NCBI RefSeq assembly: GCF_030012215.1
Contig: NZ_JASCXX010000035.1
Coordinates: forward strand, 1 to 44,739
Reading direction: 5' to 3'
DNA length: 44,739 nucleotides
From: Anaerobaca lacustris
GTDB taxonomy: Bacteria > Planctomycetota > Phycisphaerae > Sedimentisphaerales > Anaerobacaceae
Shown one piece after another: positions 37,460 through 44,739 of this stretch. Position 1 is the stretch's first letter. Every line of letters starts with the position of its first letter. Made by a program: the position numbers and the translations under genes. The notes beneath the pieces were generated by a model that did no database searches, had not been told where the DNA came from, and saw only the letters and a list, made by a program, of their open reading frames with translations.

Positions 37460-37922
37460 ATGGGGGACGACAACGACCCTCTACGCCAAGTCTGTGGTAC
37501 AGCCTGGAATCGACGTTCGCCTGAGCAACTTCGCCACGTACACATGTGGCCGTGGCCGCGTGCTGCCATGTCATACCTGATCCCATGACCATAGGGATTA
37601 TCGGCAGGAAAGCCCCTGGCAATCAAACTGCCTTTGGACCGCGTCGCCCCTCTATGCGGACGAAGTCGATGTATCAGCGGCCTGGGAAATCACCTGGGTT
37701 GGACCCATTGGTATGGGAATTGCACGTGCATGTCTCGCGGCAGGGAGGCTGCCGGGTGGCTCGCTCCGGACACAGCCATGCAGGGTTTGAGTGGCAGGTT
37801 CGGGCTGTATGACAGGGGGCCTGCCGCATTCTGTGCCACCCCTGAGGTCTGGAGCTTTGCTCACCGGCCCCGAGGTACAGCTACACGAATGTAGGTATGT
37901 GGAACTGGTTCTACGGAATTGT
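37460..37922. other. No recognisable gene upstream of the NifA-like pseudogene
   Basis: Open frames here are short with no recognised domain. The stretch presumably held the promoter of the activator gene and remains of the phosphonate-like genes. Confidence 0.3.
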
Positions 37923-39258
37923 ATGACATCGATTGAGAAGAGGCAGAAAGCACAAATCGCACAACTGGAGCGCCTGTATACCGTCGCACAGTCTTTGAGC
38001 GTACACTTCGGTCAGGGAGAACTCCTTCGGAAGGTGCTGACCGGCATCGAGCGCGAGTTCGGGCTGCGGCGGTGCACCGTTATGCTACTGTCGCCCAGTG
38101 GGGCGGAGCTGGTCTTTGAAGCGTCGGGTGATACGACACCGGTGGTGGGCGAGAGCATCTCCTATCATCGGGGCGAGGGGGTCACGGGGCGAGTGCTCGC
38201 CACCGGCCAGCCGGCCATCGTACGCCGGATCGCCGAGGAACCGGAATTTCGCGGACGCATCCACAGACGCTGCCAGGAGGAACACCACACAGCAGGCTTC
38301 ATCTGTGTGCCGATTGTCGCCGGGACGGCAGTCGTCGGGACGCTGGCGGCCGACGTACCCCACGGCGCGGCGCTGGGCATTGAGGATGCCAGGTCCATTC
38401 TTGGCATCGTCTCGTGCATGATCTCGCACGACGTGCAGTTGCGTCGCGAGGCCCGGCTGCGATACCAGCAACTCAAGGAGGAGAACCTGCGACTCCGTGG
38501 CGAGTTGGAGGGGATCGAGCGGCCGGGGAACCTCATGGGCAACTCGCGTGGCATGCGTGAAGTCTTCCGGAGGATTCATCAGGTCGCCCAGACCGATACG
38601 ACCGTTACAGGTGAAGCTCCTCCGCGTGCTGCAGGAACGGGAGTTTCAGCGCGTCGGCAGCAATCGGACGATTCCGGCCGATATCCGCATTCTCGCGGCA
38701 ACCAACCGCGATCTGGAGGCGGCCATGGCGGACGGCCAGTTCCGACAGGATCTGTTCTACCGAATCAATGTCTTCGCCATTCACGTTCCGCCGCTGCGTG
38801 AGCGCCGGGACGATATTATGCCCTTGGCGGACCACTTCGTGGCGAGGTACGCCCAGAAGCTGGCCAAGGAGATCCGCCGGATCACTACCAGTGCCATCAA
38901 CATGATGTACGCCTATCATTGGCCGGGCAATGTCCGCGAGTTGGAGAACTGCATCGAGCACGCCGTGCTGATGAGCCGCGACCAGGTGATCCATGCCTAC
39001 GACCTGCCGCCGACGCTGCAGATGCCCGACACGATGGATACCAACTCGTCGCAGACGCTCAGGTCGCGTGTAAACCTACTCGAACGGGACATGATCGTCG
39101 ATGCGCTCAAACGCAGCCAAGGCAGCGTCAGCCATGCCGCTGCGGAGCTGGGCATTACGGATCGCATGATCCGATACAAGATCAAGAAGCTTGGCATCGA
39201 CTACCGCCGTCTGTTTCCCAAGCGAGTCCTGCGGGCCCGGACGAAGAAAAACCGGTAG
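37923..39258 (+). pseudogene. NifA-like sigma-54 activator lacking its ATPase core
   Basis: The first frame (37923 to about 38610) encodes a GAF domain (QSLSVHFGQGELLRKVL to VGTLAADVPHG) and the start of the AAA+ region (LMGNSRGMREVFRRIHQVAQ). After a junction near 38605, another frame resumes at QVKLLRVLQEREFQRVGS and runs through the AAA+ end (RQDLFYRINVFAIHVPPLRE) and a Fis-type HTH (HAAAELGITDRMIRYKIKKL) to 39258. Walker A, Walker B and GAFTGA, about 90 residues, are missing, so it cannot activate sigma-54. The order GAF-AAA-Fis is that of NifA. A [2Fe-2S] ferredoxin gene lies about 5 kb away. Confidence 0.78.
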
Positions 39259-39510
39259 GCCCTTTCCGGCATCCCATCCGATCCCGCCTCTATTGCCCTC
39301 GGGTGGCCGCTCCCGAGGGAGCAGTCCACGCTTGAAATCCATGCGGGGGGCCGTATACTTGAGCCGTTGGCCGCCGGCGTCGTTGCCGGGTGACGGTCGT
39401 CTGGGGCGACGCTGCGGTCCCAACGCCACGACTGTTTGGACGCGCGTGCAGGGCGGAGAAGGACGTCGGACAAGGTGAACGCTAACCGACACGGGTAAAG
39501 GATGGTTCGT

Positions 39511-40085
39511 ATGAAGACACCGAACTTGATTCTCCTATTGGTGATGGCCATTCTTGCTGCCGCTTTCTCGACACAGACGGCCAGTACTACATGATTTACG
39601 GGGGCTGGTCCCACTGCAATATCGCCAGGCTCAAGGGCGACTTCACCGGATTCCTGGCGTTCGACGATGGCGCGCTTTTCAAGGAGATCACGCCCCAGGG
39701 CTATGTGGAAGGCCCGGTCATGTTCCTTCGGAACGGGAAGTACTACTTCATGTGGTCCGAAGGCGGCTGGGGCGGACCTCACTACAGCGTCGCCTACGCC
39801 ATGGCGGACTCGCCGCTGGGGCCGTTCCAGAGGATCGGCAAGGTCCTGCAGCAGGACCCGGCCGTGGCCACCGGCGCAGGGCACCACTCAGTGATTCACG
39901 ATGCGCACGCGGACCTCTGGTACGCCGTGTACCACCGCCGGCCGCTGGGTGAAACCCACGCCAATCACCGCGTGACCTGTATGGACAGGATGTATTTCGA
40001 TGAACAGGGATTGATCAAGCCCATCAAGATCACTCACGAGGGCGTCGAGAGGAAGACGCTGCGGCCCGTGGCGGATCGCGACTGA
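39511..40085 (+). pseudogene. GH43-like glycosidase, N-terminal deletion with frameshift
   Basis: A signal peptide (KTPNLILLLVMAILAAAF) starts at 39511 after GTAAAGGATGG, then the frame ends at TGA, while a second frame continues with FLDTDGQYYMIYGGW, GPVMFLRNGKYYFMWSEGG and HHSVIHDAHADLWYAVYH to 40085. These are middle and C-terminal motifs of GH43 five-bladed propeller enzymes. The catalytic Asp of the first blade is missing. About 100-150 residues have been lost between signal and propeller. Originally a secreted arabinanase or xylosidase-type enzyme (inference). Confidence 0.7.
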
Positions 40086-40147
40086 CGGGCGGCAATCGGG
40101 CGGAGGGGCAGGCGGCATGTCCGATGTGACACAATCGTTACAGCCGC

Positions 40148-40540
40148 TTGTTGGCGCGACACTATTGTAACACGCCCCTTCCTCGTGCGAGGAGCCGGTC
40201 TGAAGGCCCACTGCATTTGCTCTCGTCGTGCGCCGTGACGGTTCTTTCCGAGAACGACTCCACTGCCTCGGGCAGCCTTGCCGTGTGGACGAAGCGTCCG
40301 GCGGTGCTGTATCGGGCCCATGCCCGCGAGCGAAAGCCGGGCCGGCCGCGTCGGTCTGCTCGGCTCAAAGCCAGGAACAACCCCAAGGTGGAGGTCCGAA
40401 ACATCCTGGCGTATTCGCCGTTGCTGCGGAAGGTCCCCTGGCAGGACTATTACGTCAAGGACGGCAGCAAAGGCCCGATGGTTTGGCAGGCCAAGCGGCT
40501 GATGGTCTATCTGGCGGATGAAGAAGGCTTGCCGACCTGA
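40148..40540 (+). pseudogene. DDE transposase fragment (IS701-like)
   Basis: About 130 residues contain YRAHARERKPGRPRRSARLK, VEVRNILAYSPLLRKVPWQD and SKGPMVWQAKRLMVY, a pattern I associate with IS701/IS4-type transposases. The catalytic triad is not complete, terminal inverted repeats are not visible, and the N-terminal part before about 40250 looks non-homologous. It is the right border of the broken-gene belt and overlaps the non-canonical start of the next gene. Confidence 0.55.
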
Positions 40541-41547
40541 GCATCAACCAGTCGACGGAGGACCGCGGCTGCGGACGGGGCGACGAAGGCTTCACCTTGG
40601 CCGAACTCCTCACGGTCCTGGCCGTCATCGCCGTCCTGCTGGCGGTTCTCGTTCCTTCTCTAAACGCGGCTCGAAGAGCGGCCCGGGCGGTGGTCTGCCA
40701 GAGCAATCTGCGCTCCAGCGGCCTGGCCATCCTCGCCTATTGCGACGCGCAGGACGGATACCTTCCGCCGGCCTATGGCTACGTCGGCTCGGCTGACCTG
40801 TATGCGCAGCCTGAAGAGCCGGTCTTGGGAATCCGCCATTGGTCCGGACTGCTCCTGTCCGGGCGGCACGTGACGGAAGAGGCCCTCCACTGTCCCGAGA
40901 TTCCCCAAGGAGGACTGGCCCCGCAGAACACCGAGGAGTCCAACCTGGATCGAGGCCAGACGGCGGGCCGGACGGGCGTCGTCGATGTTCAGGCGCGACG
41001 GTGTGCGTTTACCGTCAATGAGGCCCTGTGCCCCCGAAATCGCTTCAGGACGGGTTTCGAAGGGACGCAGAGACCCTCGCGGCTCGTCCGGCTCGCGCAG
41101 ATCCGCCGCCAGCAGAGGACGGTTCTGCTGACCGAATGGCCCGCGGACTGGCGAATCGTCTCGGGCCCCGACTCGACCCTGTCCCACAGCCACCTGCCGG
41201 TTCACGGGTTCAGGGGGCTCGGCGAGATGGTCGGGCCGGACCGTTACGACTTGAACATGACGGTGTCCGACGCCGCGCGGCCCTGTCTGTCGACCGGGAA
41301 CTACAGGAAAGTCAACTCGAACGACCTCTCCATCTCGCCGAACGGCCTGCGCCGGTATCCGCCGAGGCTGGACTGGGTAGGACGCAATCATAAGGGCTCC
41401 GCCGCGCAGAGAGGCGTGAAGGAGAGCAATTTCTTCTATCTGGACGGCCACACGGAGTCCAAGAGTGTCCACCGCACAATCGATGAAACCGCCTTTGAAT
41501 GGGGCGATAGAATTTATAGTCTCACCGGTCACAACAGCATCAAGTGA
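40537..41547 (+). CDS. Pseudopilin-like secreted protein (second copy), non-canonical start
   Basis: The protein carries a prepilin motif GFTLAELLTVLAVIAVLLAV and a C-terminal FFYLDGHTESK, the DG-H signature; about 335 residues. The frame is open from 40522, but no ATG, GTG or usable TTG precedes the motif; CTG at 40537, with GAAGAAGG about 10 bases upstream, is my tentative start. Alternatively the true 5' end was lost when the transposase fragment was inserted. The next gene, a dockerin protein, starts 24 bases after its stop. The other pseudopilin in the window also precedes a secreted protein. Confidence 0.7.
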   Translation: MSINQSTEDRGCGRGDEGFTLAELLTVLAVIAVLLAVLVPSLNAARRAARAVVCQSNLRSSGLAILAYCDAQDGYLPPAYGYVGSADLYAQPEEPVLGIRHWSGLLLSGRHVTEEALHCPEIPQGGLAPQNTEESNLDRGQTAGRTGVVDVQARRCAFTVNEALCPRNRFRTGFEGTQRPSRLVRLAQIRRQQRTVLLTEWPADWRIVSGPDSTLSHSHLPVHGFRGLGEMVGPDRYDLNMTVSDAARPCLSTGNYRKVNSNDLSISPNGLRRYPPRLDWVGRNHKGSAAQRGVKESNFFYLDGHTESKSVHRTIDETAFEWGDRIYSLTGHNSIK

Positions 41548-41570
41548 CCGGAACGGAAGAGGAGGAACCC

Positions 41571-42497
41571 ATGAGAGAAGCACTTTGCATCGCGCTGCTC
41601 GTGCCGGCCGCTCAGGTCTTCGCGGTCACCGGCTCGTTACGACCCGTCAACAACACGTTTGTGCTGAGCCCCGGCATCGTCTCGCCGCTGCCCGACGCCA
41701 ACGACCGCAACTTCGGAGGATCGGGTTCATTGTGCGTGTCCTCGTCGACCGCGCGGGCCTATGATCCCAATGACGGTATCGACCATTTGCCCAAGGGCGA
41801 GTTCATCACGCTGCTGAAGTTCGACTTCTCCCTCTGCAAGGGCACCACCCTCTCGGCGCTAACGCTCCGGCTGGCCATCACCAACGGCAATCAATCCGCC
41901 AATGGGATCTTCAACTACCTGGGCAGCCCCGGCAGCTTCGACTTGTACTGGATATCGAGCGACTGGCAGCAAGGGTACGGAACACCGAACGTTGCCGTCG
42001 GTTCCGACGGGGGGATCACCTATACCTCGCTTGTGTCTCTACTGAACCAGAGCGGTTCGACGTACCTCGAAACGCTGTACTATGACGCTCGGTATCCCTA
42101 CTGGACAGGGGAGAACGGGTTCGATTTCGAGTTGAATCTTGCAGACCCCAACTACGCCGGCCTGGTGGACGCAATCGAAAACGGCGAGACGGTGACGTTC
42201 ATGCTCCATGCCCCGCAGGACAGCGGCGTATGCTTCAATCTCAGGGCCTACATCCAGCATAACAAGAACGGGACCCACACGATTCGGGACACGGGTCCGT
42301 TCCTCGATGTCGAGGCGACCCTTCCCGTCAGCGCCGTCGACTTCGACGGAAATGGCGAGATCGACTCCGTCGACCTGTCCTATATCGTCGATCACTGGCA
42401 GGAGACGGGCCAGGGCCTGAGCGGCGACATCGCCCCTCTGGGCGGGGATGGCATCATCGACATTCTCGATCTCATCGAGTTCATGAAGTACTGGTGA
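41571..42497 (+). CDS. Secreted dockerin-containing protein
   Basis: The 308-residue protein has a signal peptide (REALCIALLVPAAQVFAV), a beta-rich middle (about 25-245) that resembles a DNRLRE/CBM96-like jelly roll, and a C-terminal dockerin-like pair of EF-hand calcium loops (DFDGNGEIDSVDLSYIVDHW and GDGIIDILDLIEFMKYW, about 255-308). Dockerins bind cohesins in extracellular complexes; no cohesin is seen here. AGGAGGAA precedes ATG 41571. Probably co-transcribed with the pseudopilin. Confidence 0.82.
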   Translation: MREALCIALLVPAAQVFAVTGSLRPVNNTFVLSPGIVSPLPDANDRNFGGSGSLCVSSSTARAYDPNDGIDHLPKGEFITLLKFDFSLCKGTTLSALTLRLAITNGNQSANGIFNYLGSPGSFDLYWISSDWQQGYGTPNVAVGSDGGITYTSLVSLLNQSGSTYLETLYYDARYPYWTGENGFDFELNLADPNYAGLVDAIENGETVTFMLHAPQDSGVCFNLRAYIQHNKNGTHTIRDTGPFLDVEATLPVSAVDFDGNGEIDSVDLSYIVDHWQETGQGLSGDIAPLGGDGIIDILDLIEFMKYW

Positions 42498-42515
42498 GCG
42501 GAGGAGCCGCTCACC
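42493..42515 (+). terminator. Perfect hairpin between dockerin and MFS genes
   Basis: GGTGAGCGG (42493-42501) and CCGCTCACC (42507-42515) form a perfect 9-bp stem with a 5-nt loop AGGAG, overlapping the dockerin stop codon. There is no T-run, so it may be a processing or attenuation hairpin; the AGGAG loop could also be a ribosome-binding site presented in a loop for the MFS gene, whose TTG start is 20 bases further on. Confidence 0.5.
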
Positions 42516-42534
42516 GCGCGCGGATGGTGCGACC

Positions 42535-43917
42535 TTGGCGATACAGACTGGACAGAGAAGAGTTCACTGGGGATGGCTGCTGTTGCTCAGCATCCCGGTG
42601 GCGACGTTCGCCTTCGTCGAGAAGCGCAGTGGGACCGCGTTGACGTTCACGCTCAGGAAGCACATCGACACCCCCGCCTGGATCCTCGCCGTGGGCAGTA
42701 TCAGCAGTCTGTTCGCGGTCGTCATTGCCCCGTGGGCCGCCTACAAGAGCGACCACATATTCACGCTCCTCGGGCGGCGGAAGACCTTGATCGCCGTGGG
42801 GTTCGTGTTGCTGGCCGTTTCGCTCGTCCACGTCCCTGAAGCCTCCAGCCTCTGGCTGCTCATCCTCCTGATCCTCGTGTATCAGTTCGCGGTGGACCTG
42901 GGCTACACGGGCCCGTGGGACCCGCTCTACTTCGACATTGTGCCCAAGGCGCAGCGGGGACGCGGGGGGATCATCAATCGCTACGCATCGATCGGAGCTC
43001 GGTTTGTCTTTATGTTCTTCCTGATCGGTCGGTTCGACGAGCCGATCGGCGCCAGGAAGACCGCGTCGGCACTGTCGGCCTCCCGGTGGGCGACGTTGAC
43101 GGGTGAGCAGGTCATTTACTTCTCCGCCGCGCTGCTGGTGCTTGTATCCCTGGGGGTGATCCTGATCTTCGTAAAGGAGCGGCGGCCCCCGGAGCAGAAG
43201 AGAGAGAGAACAACCCTTCCGCAGTATCTGCGTCAGATGTTCCTCGTTCGTGAGAATCGCCTGTTGTGCATCCTGGTCGTCGGTTTCGTACTGATGTCCA
43301 CACAACTGATGAACCTTCGTCCTCTGCTGATCACCGAACAGTTCGGCTATTCGAAGCAGATGTTCGGCAACATGCACGGTGTAACGATGCTGATCAACAC
43401 GGTCCTGGTCCTTCCTCTTCTGATCGTGTTCATCGACCGCGTGGACAAGTTCAAGCTCTTCGCAGTCTGCATCCTTCTGTCCACCCTGCACCCGGCGGTC
43501 TTCTGGGTTTATGTGAAGTACTTCGCGCCGGGAGGGGTCCCCCCGGTGTCCGCCATCATCGCCTTCAACGTGGCCGATTCGGTATTCGACAGGACGGCAC
43601 TGCTGGCCTTATGGCCCTTCCTGTTCGATCTGGTGGATCCCGCCAAGAAGGGCTTCATGCATTCGGGATTCCTGATTGTCGCCGGCGGCGCGAAATTCGT
43701 GAATACGAACTTGATGGGACTGTGGGTGCAACTGGTGTACGTCCTCACGGGCAGACCGGCGCAGACGGACTACATGAGTTGCTATCTCTACATCTTCCTG
43801 GTCGGCGTGATCGGGTGCGTGGGCACGATGCTGTTCGCCGAGCACAGACGGCGTCTTGCATCTCCCTCAGCAGCGCTGCCCCAGGCGTCTGCCGGCGGGG
43901 TGCTGGAACCGAGTTGA
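42535..43917 (+). CDS. MFS transporter
   Basis: The 460-residue protein is strongly hydrophobic with about 12 membrane helices and an MFS-like loop (YKSDHIFTLLGRRKTLIAVG) between helices 2 and 3. It starts with TTG at 42535 since no in-frame ATG or GTG precedes the first helix. It lies 37 bp after the dockerin gene. Substrate is unknown, perhaps an oligosaccharide (GPH-type sugar/cation families look similar). Confidence 0.8.
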   Translation: MAIQTGQRRVHWGWLLLLSIPVATFAFVEKRSGTALTFTLRKHIDTPAWILAVGSISSLFAVVIAPWAAYKSDHIFTLLGRRKTLIAVGFVLLAVSLVHVPEASSLWLLILLILVYQFAVDLGYTGPWDPLYFDIVPKAQRGRGGIINRYASIGARFVFMFFLIGRFDEPIGARKTASALSASRWATLTGEQVIYFSAALLVLVSLGVILIFVKERRPPEQKRERTTLPQYLRQMFLVRENRLLCILVVGFVLMSTQLMNLRPLLITEQFGYSKQMFGNMHGVTMLINTVLVLPLLIVFIDRVDKFKLFAVCILLSTLHPAVFWVYVKYFAPGGVPPVSAIIAFNVADSVFDRTALLALWPFLFDLVDPAKKGFMHSGFLIVAGGAKFVNTNLMGLWVQLVYVLTGRPAQTDYMSCYLYIFLVGVIGCVGTMLFAEHRRRLASPSAALPQASAGGVLEPS

Positions 43918-43968
43918 ACGCATTCGTTCTCTTCAAGTTCAGCGGAACAGACAGATAAGGAGAACAAC

Positions 43969-44274
43969 ATGGCCAAGCCGCAATACCACATTCTTGTATG
44001 CAACAGTTTTCGTCTGACGGGCGGGCCGCAAGGCGTTTGCAACAAGAAAGGAGCCACCAACCTGCTTCAACACCTCGAAGAAGAGATCATCAACCGGGGC
44101 TTGGACGCTCTCGTCTCCAGCACCGGATGTCTGAAGGTCTGCGCGCACGGACCCGCCATGGTCATCTACCCGGCCGGTTGGTGGTACGGCGAAATGACGG
44201 AGGAAGCACTCGATGCGGTGCTCGACGCGCTCGAAGCAGGAGAGCCCGCAACGGAGCACTTGGTCTATTCGTGA
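43969..44274 (+). CDS. Thioredoxin-like [2Fe-2S] ferredoxin
   Basis: The 101-residue protein has Cys11, Cys24, Cys54 and Cys58, with CNSFRLTGGPQGVC and STGCLKVCAHGP, the cluster ligands and fold of thioredoxin-like [2Fe-2S] ferredoxins. TAAGGAG precedes the ATG. In several diazotrophs this family lies near nif genes; combined with the broken NifA-like gene it may be a leftover of a nitrogen-fixation region, but it could also serve other redox enzymes. No electron partner is visible. Confidence 0.9.
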   Translation: MAKPQYHILVCNSFRLTGGPQGVCNKKGATNLLQHLEEEIINRGLDALVSSTGCLKVCAHGPAMVIYPAGWWYGEMTEEALDAVLDALEAGEPATEHLVYS

Positions 44275-44556
44275 TGGACGCCGCCGCGATGCATCGCCGA
44301 AGGCACCCGTTTCTGAGCCTTTGGTGTACGCAGTGGCTCTGGCATACGGGGCGGACCCCGCGCGAGCCTTCATCGAGGACGGCGTTTACCACCGCTCTAT
44401 CTTCCGTTCCGCGGGAGGTGTGGAGCCGTACAATTCGAAAAGTTGTCGTGTCGGGATTGGCGGGCAGCTACGGCGGATTCGGATTGCTTCGCGCACGGTG
44501 TCCGCTCGGCGTGGCAGATCGAATGGAACGGCTCAGGTGTAACAGATAGACAAGAA
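44275..44556. other. No recognised gene between ferredoxin and terminator
   Basis: Open frames show short coding-like pieces (for example PLVYAVALAYGADPARAF in the +2-type frame near 44315-44370), but none has a start, ribosome-binding site or family I recognise. Possibly another gene remnant. Confidence 0.3.
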
Positions 44557-44587
44557 TGGGGCCCCCGCCCGACTTGCAGGGGCCCCA
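44557..44587 (-). terminator. Strong hairpin terminator
   Basis: TGGGGCCCC (44557-44565) and GGGGCCCCA (44579-44587) form a perfect 9-bp stem with a 13-nt loop. On the minus strand it is followed by T-rich sequence (ATTCTTGTCTATCTGTTA), a good intrinsic terminator for the gene ending at 44622; it may also end transcription from the ferredoxin side. Confidence 0.7.
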
Positions 44588-44621
44588 GGTTGGATTCTGC
44601 CATACGCGGCATAGCGAAGCG

Positions 44622-44739
44622 CTATTGTGCGCTGGCGGGTCGACCGAAGCCGATGTCGTCGACGTAGACAATGCCGGTGCCGCCGGCGGTCGGGCTGGTC
44701 TTGCTGCCGACGCCGATTGCCAGCTTCTGGATACGGCTG
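44622..44739 (-). CDS. C-terminal end of a secreted jelly-roll protein (partial)
   Basis: The last 38 codons of a minus-strand gene enter from the right edge. The sequence (IQKLAIGVGSKTSPTAGGTG, then IVYVDDIGFGRP) resembles the jelly-roll segment VTKLTIGVEGAGVSGVLYID of the secreted protein at 221-3208, so another secreted carbohydrate-binding protein or enzyme lies beyond. Stop TAG at 44622, terminator 35 bp downstream. Confidence 0.7.
   Translation of the reverse strand, partial: SRIQKLAIGVGSKTSPTAGGTGIVYVDDIGFGRPASAQ

Noticed and set aside
1-44739. CRISPR arrays, tRNA and rRNA genes
   Set aside because: No regularly spaced repeats, clover-leaf T-loop signatures or rRNA-like stretches were seen.

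Overview
The window reads as a high-GC chromosomal contig from a Planctomycetota bacterium, most likely class Phycisphaerae (Sedimentisphaerales-like). I base this on secreted proteins with LamG, discoidin and dockerin modules, single pseudopilins with an N-terminal methylation motif and a C-terminal DG-H end, a DUF5060-type glycosidase beside sugar catabolism genes, and PAS-rich signalling proteins. The taxonomy is inference; no rRNA, tRNA or CRISPR array was seen.

Region 1 (about 0.1-4.2 kb, minus strand): a pseudopilin and a large secreted carbohydrate-binding protein. They sit behind a promoter with two direct repeats spaced exactly 21 bp, the arrangement used by AraC/XylR activators. A XylR-like regulator gene ends right next to it.

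Region 2 (about 4.2-23.3 kb): a two-armed sugar or polyol utilisation locus. The minus arm encodes a ribose-type ABC importer (lipoprotein, two permeases, double ATPase), a SIS sugar-phosphate isomerase, a zinc alcohol dehydrogenase, a SAF-domain dehydrogenase of the homoserine-dehydrogenase-like/DRL type, an FGGY kinase and the XylR-like regulator. The plus arm encodes a SorC-type repressor, a second FGGY kinase, a secreted DUF5060 glycosidase, a second SAF-domain dehydrogenase, a second zinc alcohol dehydrogenase and a VOC protein. The intergenic region holds two divergent sigma-70 promoters, each with TGAACA/TGTTCA repeats just downstream of its -10. The duplicated trio (kinase, SAF dehydrogenase, alcohol dehydrogenase) suggests a catabolic pathway I cannot assign to a known sugar; this is the best candidate for an undescribed system.

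Region 3 (about 23.7-33.6 kb): an HU-like remnant, a small Cys-rich ORF and a dead tyrosine recombinase, then signalling genes: a six-PAS/GAF histidine kinase with a FixJ-like regulator, a protein built from five tandem Myb-like helix-turn-helix repeats, CheW, and a chemoreceptor with a zinc-binding CZB-like motif in its extracytoplasmic part.

Region 4 (about 33.7-40.5 kb): a belt of broken genes that keep their ends but lack internal segments. They include a zinc dehydrogenase and a PhnE-type double permease (phosphonate-like), a PHP-family hydrolase, a class III aminotransferase, a NifA-like sigma-54 activator without its ATPase core, a GH43 enzyme and a transposase.

Region 5 (about 40.5-44.7 kb): a second pseudopilin, a dockerin protein, an MFS transporter, a [2Fe-2S] ferredoxin, a strong terminator, and the C-terminal end of another secreted protein running off the right edge.
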